From the NCBI GenBank assembly GCA_963170055.1, contig CAUJGJ010000078.1, forward strand, positions 42,001 through 106,000: a stretch of 64,000 nt of DNA, in the 5' to 3' direction. Shown here piece after piece: positions 25,236-37,738 of the stretch (the first letter of the stretch is position 1; each line of letters begins with the position of its first letter). The stretch comes from Halisarca cf. caerulea (Eukaryota; Porifera; Demospongiae; Chondrillida; Halisarcidae). A model generated the notes under the pieces. It was not told the origin of the DNA. It did not search any database and saw only the letters and a program-made list of their open reading frames with translations. The translations under genes were made by a program, and so were the position numbers.

Positions 25236-27107
25236 ACGCCCACAGCACTTCAGAAAGGTCATGCGTGTCCACTGGGAATGTGCGTGGTGCTAGTGCCAAA
25301 TATTGGTATTAGCACCAGCATATCCAACACTACACAAATACGCCCACAGTAGTTAAGAAACTTCATGTGTGTCCACTTGGAATGTGCGTGGTGCTAGTGC
25401 CAAATATTGGTATTAGAACCAACATATCCAGCACTACACAAATACGCCCAAAGCACTTCAGAAACTTCATGTGTGTCCACTGGGAATGTGCACGGTGATA
25501 GTGCCAAATATTGGTATTAGCACCAGCATATCCAACACTACACAAATACGCCCACAGCACTTCAGAAAGGTCACGTGTTTCCACTGGGAATGTGCGCGGG
25601 GCTAGTGCCAAATATTGTTATTAGCACCAGCATATCCAACACTACACAAATACGCCCACAGCACTTCAGAAACTTCATGTGTGTCCACTGGGAATGTGCG
25701 CGGGGCTAGTGCCAAATATTGTTATTAGCACCAGCATATCCAACACTACACAAATACGCCCACAGAACTTCAGAAAGGTCATGCGTGTCCACTGGGAATT
25801 TGCGTGGTGTTAGTGCCAAATATTGGTATTAGCACCAGCATATCCAACACTACACAAATACGCCCACAGTAGTTAAGAAACTTCATGTGTGTCCACTAGG
25901 AATGTGCGTGGTGCTAGTGCCAAATATTGGTATTAGCACCAGCATACCCAACACTACACAAATACGCCCTAAGCACTTCAGAAACTTCATGTGTGTCCAC
26001 TGGGAATGTGCGTGGTGCTAGTGCCAAATATTGGTATTAGCACCATCATATCCAACACTACACAAATACGCCCACAGCACTTCAGAAAGGTCATGTGTGT
26101 CCACTGGGAATGTGCGTGGTGCTAGTGCCAAATATTGGTATTAGCACCATCATATCCAACACTACACAAATACGCCCACAGCACTTCAGAAACTTCATGT
26201 GTGTCCACTGGGAATGTGCGTGGTGCTAGTGCCAAATATTGGTATTAGAACCAGCATATCCAACACTACACAAATACGCCCACAGCACTTCAGAAAGGTC
26301 ATGCGTGTCCACTGGGAATGTGCGTGGTGCTAGTGCCAAATATTGGTATTAGAACCAACATATCCAGCACTACACAAATACGCCCAAAGCACTTCAGAAA
26401 CTTCATGTGTGTCCACTGGGAATGTGCACGGTGATAGTGCCAAATATTGGTATTAGCACCAGCATATCCAACACTACACAAATACGCCCACAGCACTTCA
26501 GAAAGGTCACGTGTTTCCACTGGGAATGTGCGCGGGGCTAGTGCCAAATATTGTTATTAGCACCAGCATATCCAACACTACACAAATACGCCCACAGCAC
26601 TTCAGAAACTTCATGTGTGTCCACTGGGAATGTGCGCGGGGCTAGTGCCAAATATTGTTATTAGCACCAGCATATCCAACACTACACAAATACGCCCACA
26701 GAACTTCAGAAAGGTCATGCGTGTCCACTGGGAATTTGCGTGGTGTTAGTGCCAAATATTGGTATTAGCACCAGCATATCCAACACTACACAAATACGCC
26801 CACAGTAGTTAAGAAACTTCATGTGTGTCCACTAGGAATGTGCGTGGTGCTAGTGCCAAATATTGGTATTAGCACCAGCATATCCAACACTACACAAATA
26901 CGCCCTAAGCACTTCAGAAACTTCATGTGTGTCAACTGGGAATGTGCGCGGGGCTTGTGCCAAATATTGTTATTAGCACCAGCATATCCAACACTACACA
27001 AATACGCCCTAAGCACTTCAGAAACTTCATGTGTGTCCACTGGGAATGTGCGTGGTGATAGTGCAAAATATTGGTATTAGCACCAGCATATCCAACACTA
27101 CACAAAT
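25236..27107 (-). repeat. Higher-order repeat, 9-mer x 2 (approximate)
   Basis: 936-bp period. The monomer pairs GTGCACGGTGATAGTGCC (25488 and 26424) and CACGTGTTTCCACTGGG (25573 and 26509) recur in the same order. Copy boundaries are uncertain because neighbouring monomers are similar. Confidence 0.65.
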
Positions 27108-30100
27108 ACGCCCACAGCACTTCAGAAAGGTTATGTGTTTCCACTGGGAATGTTCGCGGGGCTAGTGCCAAATATTGTTATTAGCACCAGCATATCCAAC
27201 ACTACACAAATACGCCCACAGAACTTCAGAAAGGTCATGCGTGTCCACTGGGAATTTGCGTGGTGTTAGTGCCAAATATTGGTATTAGCACCAGCATATC
27301 CAACACTACACAAATACGCCCACAGTAGTTAAGAAACTTCATGTGTGTCCACTAGGAATGTGCGTGGTGCTAGTGCCAAATATTGGTATTAGCACCAGCA
27401 TATCCAACACTACACAAATACGCCCTAAGCACTTCAGAAACTTCATGTGTGTCCACTGGGAATGTGCGTGGTGATAGTGCAAAATATTGGTATTAGCACC
27501 AGCATATCCAACACTACACAAATACGCCCACAGCACTTCAAAAAGGTTATGTGTTTCCACTGGGAATGTTCGCGGGGCTAGTGCCAAATATTGTTATTAG
27601 CACCAGCATATCCAACACTACACAAATACGCCCACAGCACTTCAGAAACTTCATGTGTGTCAACTGGGAATGTGCGCGGGGCTAGTGCCAAATATTGTTA
27701 TTAGCACCAGCATATCCAACACTACACAAATACGCCCACAGCACTTCAGAAAGGTCATGTGTGTCCACTGTGAATGTGCGTGGTGCTAGTGCCAAATATT
27801 GGTATTAGCACCAACATATCCAACACTACACAAATACGCCCACAGAAGTTAAGAAACTTCATGTGTGTCCACTGGGAATGTGCGTGGTGCTAGTGCCAAA
27901 TATTGGTATTAGCACCAGCATATCCAACACTACACTAATACGCCCACAGTAGTTAAGAAACTTCATGTGTGTCCACTAGGAATGTGCGTGGTGCTAGTGC
28001 CAAATATTGGTATTAGCACCAACATATCCAACACTACACAAATACGCCCACAGCACTTCAGAAACTTCATGTGTGTCAACTGGGAATGTGCGTGGGGCTA
28101 GTGCCAAATATTGTTATTAGCACCAGCATATCCAACACTACACAAATACGCCCACAGCACTTAAGAAAGGTCATGTGTGTCCACTGGGAATGTGCGTGGT
28201 GCTAGTGCCAAATATTGGTATTAGCACCAACATATCCAACACTACACAAATACGCCCACAGAAGTTAAGAAACTTCATGTGTGTCCACTGGGAATGTGCG
28301 TGGTGCTAGTGCCAAATATTGGTATTAGCACCAGCATATCCAACACTACACTAATACGCCCACAGTAGTTAAGAAACTTCATGTGTGTCCACTAGGAATG
28401 TGCGTGGTGCTAGTGCCAAATATTGGTATTAGCACCAACATATCCAACACTACACAAATACGCCCTAAGCACTTCAGAAACTTCATGTGTGTCCACTGGG
28501 AAAGTGCGTGGTGTTAGTGCCAAATATTAGTATTAGCACCAGCATATCCAACACTACACAAATACGCCCACAGCACTTCAGAAAGGTCATGTGTGTCCAC
28601 TGGGAATGTGCGCGGGGCTTGTGCCAAATATTGTTATTAGCACCATCATGTCCAACACTACACAAATACGCCCACAGCACTTCAGAAAGGTCATGTGTGT
28701 CCACTGGGAATGTGCGTGGTGCTAGTGCCAAATATTGGTATTAGCACCAGCATATCCAACACTACACAAATACGCCCACAGCACTTCAGAAAGGTCATGT
28801 GTGTCCACTGGGAATGTGCGTGGTGCTAGTGCCAAATATTGGTATTAGCACCAGCATATCAAACACTTCACAAATACGCCCATAGCACTTCAGAAACTTC
28901 ATGTGTGTCCACTGGGAATGTGCGTGGTGCTAGTGCCAAATATTGGTATTAGCACCAGCATATCCAACACTACACAAATACGCCCACAGCACTTCAGAAA
29001 GGTCATGCGTGTCCACTGGGAATGTGCGTGGTGCTATTGCCAAATATTGGTATTAGCACCAGCATATCCAACACTACACAAATACGCCCACAGTAGTTAA
29101 GAAACTTCATGTGTGTCCACTGGGAATGTGCATGGTGATAGTGCCAAATATTGGTATTAGCACCAGCATATCCAACACTACACAAATACGCCCACAGCAC
29201 TTCAGAAAGGTCACGTGTTTCCACTGCGAATGTGCGCGGGGCTAGTGCCAAATATTGTTATTAGCACCAGCATATCCAACACTACACAAATACGCCCACA
29301 GCACTTCAGAAACTTCATGTGTGTCCACTGGGAATGTGCGCGGAGCTAGTGCCAAATATTGTTATTAGCACCAGCATATCCAACACTACACAAATACGCC
29401 CACAGAACTTCAGAAAGGTCATGCGTGTCCACTGGGAATTTGCGTGGTGTTAGTGCCAAATATTGGTATTAGCACCAGCATATCCAACACTACACAAATA
29501 CGCCCACAGCACTTCAGAAACTTCATGTGTGTCCACTGGGAATGTGCGCGGAGCTAGTGCCAAATATTGTTATTAGCACCAGCATATCCAACACTACACA
29601 AATACGCCCACAGAACTTCAGAAAGGTCATGCGTGTCCACTGGGAATTTGCGTGGTGTTAGTGCCAAATATTGGTATTAGCACCAGCATATCCAACACTA
29701 CACAAATACGCCCACAGTAGTTAAGAAACTTCATGTGTGTCCACTTGGAATGTGCGTGGTGCTAGTGCCAAATATTGGTATTAGCACCAGCATATCCAAC
29801 ACTACACAAATACGCCCTAAGCACTTCAGAAACTTCATGTGTGTCCACTGTGAATGTGCGTGGTGATAGTGCAAAATATTGGTATTAGCACCAGCATATC
29901 CAACACTACACAAATACGCCCACAGCACTTCAGAAAGGTTATGTGTGTCCACTGGGAATGTTCGCGGGGCTAGTGCCAAATATTGTTATTAGCACCAGCA
30001 TATCCAACACTACACAAATACGCCCACAGCACTTCAGAAAGGTCATGTGTGTCCACTGGGAATGTGCGTGGTGCTAGTGCCAAATATTGGTATTAGCACC

Positions 30101-31686
30101 AGCATATCCAACACTACACAAATACGCCCACAGAACTTCAGAAAGGTCATGTGTGTCCACTGGGAATGTGCGTGGTGCTAGTGCCAAATATTGGTATTAG
30201 CACCAGCATATCCAACACTACACAAATACGCCCACAGAAGTTAAGAAACTTCATGTGTGTCCACTGGGAATGTGCGTGGTGCTAGTGCCAAATATTGGTA
30301 TTAGCACCAGCATATCCAACACTACACTAATACGCCCACAGTAGTTAAGAAACTTCATGTGTGTCCACTAGGAATGTGCGTGGTTCTAGTGCCAAATATT
30401 GGTATTAGCACCAACATATCCAACACTACACAAATACGCCCTAAGCACTTCAGAAACTTCATGTGTGTCCACTTGGAATGTGCGTGGTGATAGTGCCAAA
30501 TATTGGTATTAGCACCAGCATATCCAACACTACACAAATACGCCCACAGCACTTCAGAAAGGTCATGTGTGTCCACTGGGAATGTGCGCGGGGCTAGTGC
30601 CAAATATTGTTATTAGCACCAGCATATCCAACACTACACAAATACGCTAACAGCACTTCAGAAACTTCATGTGTGTCCACTGGGAATGTGCGCGGGGCTA
30701 GTGCCAAATATTGTTATTAGCACCAGCTTATCCAACACTACACAAATACGCCCACAGAAGTTAAGAAACTTCTTGTGTGTCCACTGGGAATGTGCGTGGT
30801 GCTAGTGCCAAATATTGGTATTAGCACCAGCATATCCAACACTACACAAATACGCCCACAGAAGTTAAGAAACTTCATGTGTGTCCACTAGGAATGTGCG
30901 TGGTGCTAGTGCCAAATATTGGTATTAGCACCAACATATCCAACACTACACAAATACGCCCACAGAAGTTAAGAAACTTCATGTGTGTCCACTGGGAATG
31001 TGCGTGGTGCTAGTGCCAAATATTGGTATTAGCACCAGCATATCCAACACTACACAAATACGCCCACAGTAGTTGAGAAACTTCATGTATGTCCACTAGG
31101 AATGTGCGTGGTGCTAGTGCCAAATATTGGTATTAGCACCAACATATCCAACACTACACAAATACGCCCTAAGCACTTCAGAAACTTCATGTGTGTCCAC
31201 TGGGAATGTGCGTGGTGATAGTGCCAAATATTGGTATTAGCACCAGCATATCAAACACTACACAAATACGCCCACAGCACTTCAGAAAGGTCATGTGTGT
31301 CCACTGGGAATGTGCGCGGGGCTAGTGCCAAATATTGGTATTAGCACCAGCATATCCAACACTACACAAATACGCCCACAGCACTTCAGAAACTTCATGT
31401 GTGTCCACTGGGAATGTGCGCAGGGCTAGTGCCAAATATTGTTATTAGCACCAGCATATCCAACACTACACAAATACGCCCACAGAAGTTAAGAAACTTC
31501 ATGTGTGTCCACTGGGAATGTGCGTGGTGCTAGTGCCAAATATTGGTATTAGCACCAGCATATCCAACACTACACAAATACGCCCACAGAAGTTAAGAAA
31601 CTTCATGTGTGTCCACTAGGAATGTGCGTGGTGCTAGTGCCAAATATTGGTATTAGCACCAACATATCCAACACTACACAAATACG

Positions 31687-33975
31687 CCCTAAGCACTTCA
31701 GAAACTTCATGTGTGTTCACTGGGAATGTGCGTGGTGCTAGTGCCAAATATTGGTATTAGCACCAGCATATCCAACACTATACAAATACGCCCACAGTAG
31801 TTAAGAAACTTCATGTGTGTCCACTAGGAATGTGCGTGGTGCTAGTGCCAAATATTGGTATTAGCACCAACATATCCAACACTACACAAATACGCCCACA
31901 GAAGTTAAGAAACTTCATGTGTGTCCACTGGGAATGTGCGTGGTGCTAGTGCCAAATATTGGTATTAGCACCAGCATATCCAACACTACACAAATACGCC
32001 CACAGTAGTTGAGAAACTTCATGTATGTCCACTAGGAATGTGCGTGGTGCTAGTGCCAAATATTGGTATTAGCACCAACATATCCAACACTACACAAATA
32101 CGCCCACAGCACTTCAGAAACTTCATGTGTGTCCACTGGGAATGTGCGTGGTGATAGTGCCAAATATTGGTATTAGCACCAGCATATCAAACACTACACA
32201 AATACGCCCACAGCACTTCAGAAAGGTCATGTGTGTCCACTGGGAATGTGCGCGGGGCTAGTGCCAAATATTGGTATTAGCACCAGCATATCCAACACTA
32301 CACAAATACGCCCACAGCACTTCAGAAACTTCATGTGTGTCCACTGGGAATGTGCGAAGGGCTAGTGCCAAATATTGTTATTAGCACCAGCATATCCAAC
32401 ACTACACAAATACGCCCTAAGCACTTCAGAAAGGTCATGTGTGTCCACTGGGAATGTGCGTGGTGCTAGTGCCAAATATTGGTATTAGCACCAGCATATC
32501 CAACACTACACAAATACGCCCACAGAAGTTAAGAAACTTCATGTGTGTCCACTGGGAATGTGCGTGGTGCTAGTGCCAAAAATTGGTATTAGCACCAGCA
32601 TATCAAACACTACACAAATACGCCCACAGAAGTTAAGAAACTTCATGTGTGTCCACTGGGAATGTGCGTGGTGCTAGTGCCAAATGTTGGTATTAGCACC
32701 AGCATATCCAACACTACACAAATACGCCCACAGCACTTCAGAAACTTCATGTGTGTCCACTAGGAATGTGCGTGGTGCTAGTGCCAAATATTGGTATTAG
32801 CACCAACATATCCAACACTACACAAATACGCCCTAAGCACTTCAGAAACTTCATGTGTGTTCACTGGGAATGTGCGTGGTGCTAGTGCCAAATATTGGTA
32901 TTAGCACCAGCATATCCAACACTATACAAATACGCCCACAGTAGTTAAGAAACTTCATGTGTGTCCACTAGGAATGTGCGTGGTGCTAGTGCCAAATATT
33001 GGTATTAGCACCAACATATCCAACACTACACAAATACGCCCACAGAAGTTAAGAAACTTCATGTGTGTCCACTGGGAATGTGCGTGGTGCTAGTGCCAAA
33101 TATTGGTATTAGCACCAGCATATCCAACACTACACAAATACGCCCACAGTAGTTGAGAAACTTCATGTATGTCCACTAGGAATGTGCGTGGTGCTAGTGC
33201 CAAATATTGGTATTAGCACCAACATATCCAACACTACACAAATACGCCCTAAGCACTTCAGAAACTTCATGTGTGTCCACTGGGAATGTGCGTGGTGATA
33301 GTGCCAAATATTGGTATTAGCACCAGCATATCAAACACTACACAAATACGCCCACAGCACTTCAGAAAGGTCATGTGTGTCCACTGGGAATGTGCGCGGG
33401 GCTAGTGCCAAATATTGGTATTAGCACCAGCATATCCAACACTACACAAATACGCCCACAGCACTTCAGAAACTTCATGTGTGTCCACTGGGAATGTGCG
33501 CAGGGCTAGTGCGAAATATTGTTATTAGCACCAGCATATCCAACACTACACAAATACGCCCTAAGCACTTCAGAAAGGTCATGTGTGTCCACTGGGAATG
33601 TGCGTGGTGCTAGTGCCAAATATTGGTATTAGCACCAGCATATCCAACACTACACAAATACGCCCACAGAAGTTAAGAAACTTCATGTGTGTCCACTGGG
33701 AATGTGCGTGGTGCTAGTGCCAAAAATTGGTATTAGCACCAGCATATCAAACACTACACAAATACGCCCACAGCACTTCAGAAACTTCATGTGTGTCCAC
33801 TGGGAATGTGCGCAGGGCTAGTGCCAAATATTGTTATTAGCACCAGCATATCCAACACTACACAAATACGCCCTAAGCACTTCAGAAAGGTCATGTGTGT
33901 CCACTGGGAATGTGCGTGGTGCTAGTGCCAAATATTGGTATTAGCACCAGCATATCCAACACTACACAAATACGC
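31687..33975 (-). repeat. Higher-order repeat, 11-mer x 2 (approximate)
   Basis: 1,144-bp period. TGTGTTCACTGGGAATG after CCCTAAGCAC at about 31,714 recurs at about 32,858, with a shared TAGTTGAGAAAC plus ATGTATGTCC monomer. Boundaries approximate. Confidence 0.6.
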
Positions 33976-34364
33976 CCACAGAAGTTAAGAAACTTCATGT
34001 GTGTCCACTGGGAATGTGCGTGGTGCTAGTGCCAAAAATTGGTATTAGCACCAGCATATCAAACACTACACAAATACGCCCACAGAAGTTAAGAAACTTC
34101 ATGTGTGTCCACTGGGAATGTGCGTGGTGCTAGTGCCAAATGTTGGTATTAGCACCAGCATATCCAACACTACACAAATACGCCCACAGCACTTCAGAAA
34201 CTTCATGTGTGTCCACTGGGAATGTGCGTAGTGCTAGTGCCAAATATTGGTATTAGCACCAGCATATCCAACACTACACAAATACGCCCACAGCACTTCA
34301 GAAAGGTCATGCGTGTCCACTGGGAATGTGCGTGGTGCTAGTGCCAAATGTTGGTATTAGCACC

Positions 34365-34422
34365 AGCATATCCAACACTACACAAATACGCCCAGCATAT
34401 CCAACACTACACAAATACGCCC
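34365..34422 (-). repeat. 29-bp internal duplication in a monomer, first instance
   Basis: The segment beginning AGCATATCCAACACTACAC occurs twice in direct succession (34365-34393 and 34394-34422), making a 133-bp monomer. Confidence 0.95.
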
Positions 34423-34601
34423 ACAGTAGTTAAGAAACTTCATGTGTGTCAACTAGGAATGTGCGTGGTGCTAGTGCCAAATATTGGTATTAGCACCAGC
34501 ATATCCAACACTACACAAATACGCCCACAGCACTTCAGAAAGGTCATGCGTGTCCACTGGGAATGTGCGTGGTGCTAATGCCAAATGTTGGTATTAGCAC
34601 C

Positions 34602-34659
34602 AGCATATCCAACACTACACAAATACGCCCAGCATATCCAACACTACACAAATACGCCC
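34602..34659 (-). repeat. 29-bp internal duplication in a monomer, second instance
   Basis: The same 29-bp duplication recurs 237 bp (2 x 104 + 29) downstream of the first. The duplicated monomer has therefore itself been copied with its neighbour. Confidence 0.95.
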
Positions 34660-35757
34660 ACAGTAGTTAAGAAACTTCATGTGTGTCAACTAGGAATGTG
34701 CGTGGTGCTAGTGCCAAATATTGGTATTAGCACCAACATATCCAACACTACACAAATACGCCCTAAGCACTTCAGAAACTTCATGTGTGTCCACTGGGAA
34801 AGTGCGTGGTGTTAGTGCTAAATATTATTATTAGCACCAGCATATCAAACACTACACAAATACGCCCACAGCACTTCAGAAAGGTCATGTTTTTCCACTG
34901 GGAATGTGCGCGGGGCTAGTGCCAAATATTGGTATTAGCACCAGCATATCCAACACTACACAAATACGCCAACAGAAGTTAAGAAACTTCATGTGTGTCC
35001 ACTGGGAATGTGCGTGGTGCTAGTGCCGAATATTGGTATTAGCACCAGCATATCCAACACTACACAAATACGCCCACAGCACTTCAGAAACTTCATGTGT
35101 GTCCACTGGGAATGTGCGTGGTGCTATTGCCAAATATTGGTATTAGCACCAGCATATCCAACACTACACAAATACGCCCACAGTAGTTAAGAAACTTCAT
35201 GTGTGTCAACTAGGAATGTGCGTGGTGTTAGTGCCAAATATTGGTATTAGCACCAACATATCCAACACTACACAAATACGCCCTAAGCACTTCAGAAACT
35301 TCATGTGTGTCCACTGGGAAAGTGCGTGGTGTTAGTGCAAAATATTAGTATTAGCACCAGCATATCCAATCCTACACAAATACGCCCACAGCACTTCAGA
35401 AAGGTCATGTGTGTCCACTGGGAATGTGCGCGGGGCTAGTGCCAAATATTGTTATTAACACCAGCATATCCAACACTACACAAATACGCCCACAGCACTT
35501 CAGAAACTTCATGTGTGTCCACTGGGAATGTGCGCCGTGCTAGTGCCAAATATTGTTATTAGCACCAGCATATCCAACAGTACACATATACGCCCACAGT
35601 AATTCAGAAAGGTCATGTGTTTCCACTGGGAATGTGCGTGGTGCTAGTGCCAAACATTGGTATTAGCACGAGCATATCCAACACTACACAAATACGCCTA
35701 CAGCACTTCAGAAACTTCATGTGTGTCCACTGGGAATGTGCGTGGTCTAGTGCTAAA

Positions 35758-35759
35758 TA
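35758..35759. repeat. TA target dinucleotide at the left end of the Tigger element
   Basis: Tc1/mariner-pogo elements insert at TA. The left terminus CAGTGG directly follows TA in the satellite word AAATA, which is the centre of the monomer's palindrome. Confidence 0.75.
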
Positions 35760-35968
35760 CAGTGGAACCCACTTAAGACGAACACGTTTACAACGAAATT
35801 ATGCTTTATACGAAAAGATTTTTTAGTCCCGAATCTGATTCGTATACTTCCTATAGTATAACATTCCGGATATTACGAAATCGGATATTCCAAAATTTCT
35901 TTTTGTGCGAAAGAAATTTTTGTCACCAAGTACAAATTTATCATTTAGTACGAGATTTGTTAGGAGAT

Positions 35969-37534
35969 ATGGCAGAGAAGACCAGCAAGCCTCGAAAGAA
36001 AGCTTTGTCTTTGAAAGAACGGATGGACATCCTTACAGCGATCGACAAATCATCAGGGAAGCATGGCTCCAAAACGGAGATAGCGAAGCAATTCGGTATT
36101 GTTAGTTCCACTTTGTCGACGATTCTAAAGGACAGGAAAAGAATTGAATCAGCCTTTCAGCAGTCTCAATTCCAGCCGCAAAGGAAGCGAATTCGCGCAG
36201 CGAAATACGAGGACATCGAGAGTGGACTTCTATTGTGGTTTAAGGGAGTAAGGGAGAAGAACGTTCCTGTGACGGGCCCAGTTCTGCAATCGAAGGCAGA
36301 AGAAATAGCGAAGGAGCTTGGATTTGAAGATTTTTCGTGTAGCAGCGGGTGGGTGCATCGTTTCAAGGAGAGACATGCAATCGTCCACAAGCGTATGGCG
36401 GGTGAGGCAGCATCTGTGAGTGAAGAGACAGTGGAGTCTTGGACTACAATCACCCTCCCAACCCTTTTGGAAGGCTTTGCTCCTAAAGACGTGTTTAATG
36501 CCGACGAAACTGGCTTGTTTTTCAAGTTGCTACCAGATAAAACACTATCTTTCAAAGGAGAGGCTTGTCATGGTGGAAAGTTGAGCAAGGATCGGATAAC
36601 TGTCCTTGTTGGGGGGAATGCAGATGGAAGTGAAAAGTTACCCTTGCTGGTGATAGGAAAGAGCAAGAATCCGAGATGCTTTAAATCAGTTAGGTCACTT
36701 CCTGTTGAGTATACTTCCAGCAAGAAAGCCTGGATGAATTCAGATCTTTTTAGCAACTGGCTTTCAAAACTCAACCGACACTTTGCTCGTCAGGATCGCA
36801 AAATTTTGTTGGTGATCGACAATTGCCCAGCACATCCTGTCATTGATAACTTGAGCCATATTAAAGTGGTGTTTTTGCCTCCCAATGCTACATCACGCTT
36901 GCAACCCATGGACCAGGGTGTGATTCGTTCAATGAAAGCATTTTATCGCAAGAAGCTCCTTTTCAAGATGATCACAGCTATTGATGAAGGCAAGGAATTT
37001 TCTGTTAGCCTCCTTGATGCTCTTCATTTTGTTAATTCTGCATGGAATGCTGTGACATCAGAGACTGTGAAAAACTGCTTCCAAAAATGTGGCTTTTTCT
37101 GTCCACCCTCTGATGATGGTGAAAATGTTTCACCTGACAATGCTGCTTTGGATGATGAAATAGGAGGCCACCTGCAATACCTCCAACAACAAGGTGTCCA
37201 AGGCCTGGATAGCATTACTCCCGAAATCTACATCACCTCTGACGATGCTTTGGAGACTGCGGAAGAATTGACTACTCAGAGCATCGTGGCACATGTGCAG
37301 TCCGAGAGAGAAGAACAGACAGAAGAAGATGAGGATGATGACAACATAGAAGAACTCACTCCTGTTTCTTTGGCAGAAGCTGAACGTTGCATGGATAAGT
37401 TAAGAAGATTTTTTGAAACTAGGGAAGCCACCCATGACTTTTATAGCATGCTTGACCAAATGGAGTCTTTTACTAGTAAGCTGAGAGTATCCAGCAGGCA
37501 GACTACTATTTCTGACTATTTTAGGAAGATTTAA
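35969..37534 (+). CDS. pogo/Tigger transposase (CENP-B-like HTH + DDE_1), DD30D, with C-terminal PIP box
   Basis: A complete 521-residue transposase that would bind its terminal repeats and cut and paste the element in the nucleus. I start at the ATG at 35969 (MAEKTSKPRK, G at +4), not at the in-frame ATG at 35801, because the longer version adds 56 residues encoded by terminal-repeat DNA. Residues about 11-62 resemble the pogo/CENP-B N-terminal helix-turn-helix (LSLKERMDIL, FGIVSSTLSTILK). About 74-140 is the second DNA-binding helix-turn-helix of the CENP-B/Tc5 type. About 172-372 is the DDE_1 core with D179 (FNADETGLFF), D284 (LVIDNCPAHP) and D315 (QPMDQG), a DD30D spacing typical of pogo/Tigger. 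An acidic stretch lies at 447-462. The C terminus QTTISDYF (511-518) fits a PCNA-interacting (PIP) box. Length matches Tigger transposases. No break is visible. Confidence 0.94.
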   Translation: MAEKTSKPRKKALSLKERMDILTAIDKSSGKHGSKTEIAKQFGIVSSTLSTILKDRKRIESAFQQSQFQPQRKRIRAAKYEDIESGLLLWFKGVREKNVPVTGPVLQSKAEEIAKELGFEDFSCSSGWVHRFKERHAIVHKRMAGEAASVSEETVESWTTITLPTLLEGFAPKDVFNADETGLFFKLLPDKTLSFKGEACHGGKLSKDRITVLVGGNADGSEKLPLLVIGKSKNPRCFKSVRSLPVEYTSSKKAWMNSDLFSNWLSKLNRHFARQDRKILLVIDNCPAHPVIDNLSHIKVVFLPPNATSRLQPMDQGVIRSMKAFYRKKLLFKMITAIDEGKEFSVSLLDALHFVNSAWNAVTSETVKNCFQKCGFFCPPSDDGENVSPDNAALDDEIGGHLQYLQQQGVQGLDSITPEIYITSDDALETAEELTTQSIVAHVQSEREEQTEEDEDDDNIEELTPVSLAEAERCMDKLRRFFETREATHDFYSMLDQMESFTSKLRVSSRQTTISDYFRKI

Positions 37535-37738
37535 TTTTTTTTATTTCATTTTTATATATTATAACACTTATAGTCAGTCTTTACATACATCATTATAATG
37601 CTTTTTGTGTCGTATTTTATATATGATCAAGGTTATTGTCCAATGTGCATTGATATTGAGATTCAGTATGGAATTACCACGTTCTTTTATAAAGAAATTC
37701 TTTTAAGACAAAAGTTTTTGCCTGGCCCTTAAATTTCT
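37535..37738 (+). other. Tigger 3' non-coding region
   Basis: About 200 bp of AT-rich DNA between the transposase stop and the right terminal repeat. No canonical AATAAA was noticed on the coding strand. No gene. Confidence 0.7.

Larger units (their letters stand above)
14912..35759 (-). repeat. 104-bp satellite, reverse block, segment 2
   Basis: About 200 monomers between the hAT and Tigger insertions. Spacing stays at exact multiples of 104 bp throughout (for example 16839, 18399, 22663, 23703, 26823 and 28903), apart from two 29-bp internal duplications near 34.4 and 34.6 kb and a 1-bp loss near 35747. Variant families change along it: AAAGGTCATG and ACAAAAATACG types up to about 25 kb, then CGCGGGGCTAG, CCCTAAGCAC, AGTAGTTAAG and AGAAGTTAAG types. 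I see no gene. Confidence 0.96.

Noticed and set aside
35801..35968. 56-residue N-terminal extension of the Tigger transposase
   Set aside because: Begins only about 40 bp inside the element end and reads through non-coding subterminal DNA; the helix-turn-helix follows the downstream ATG at 35969.
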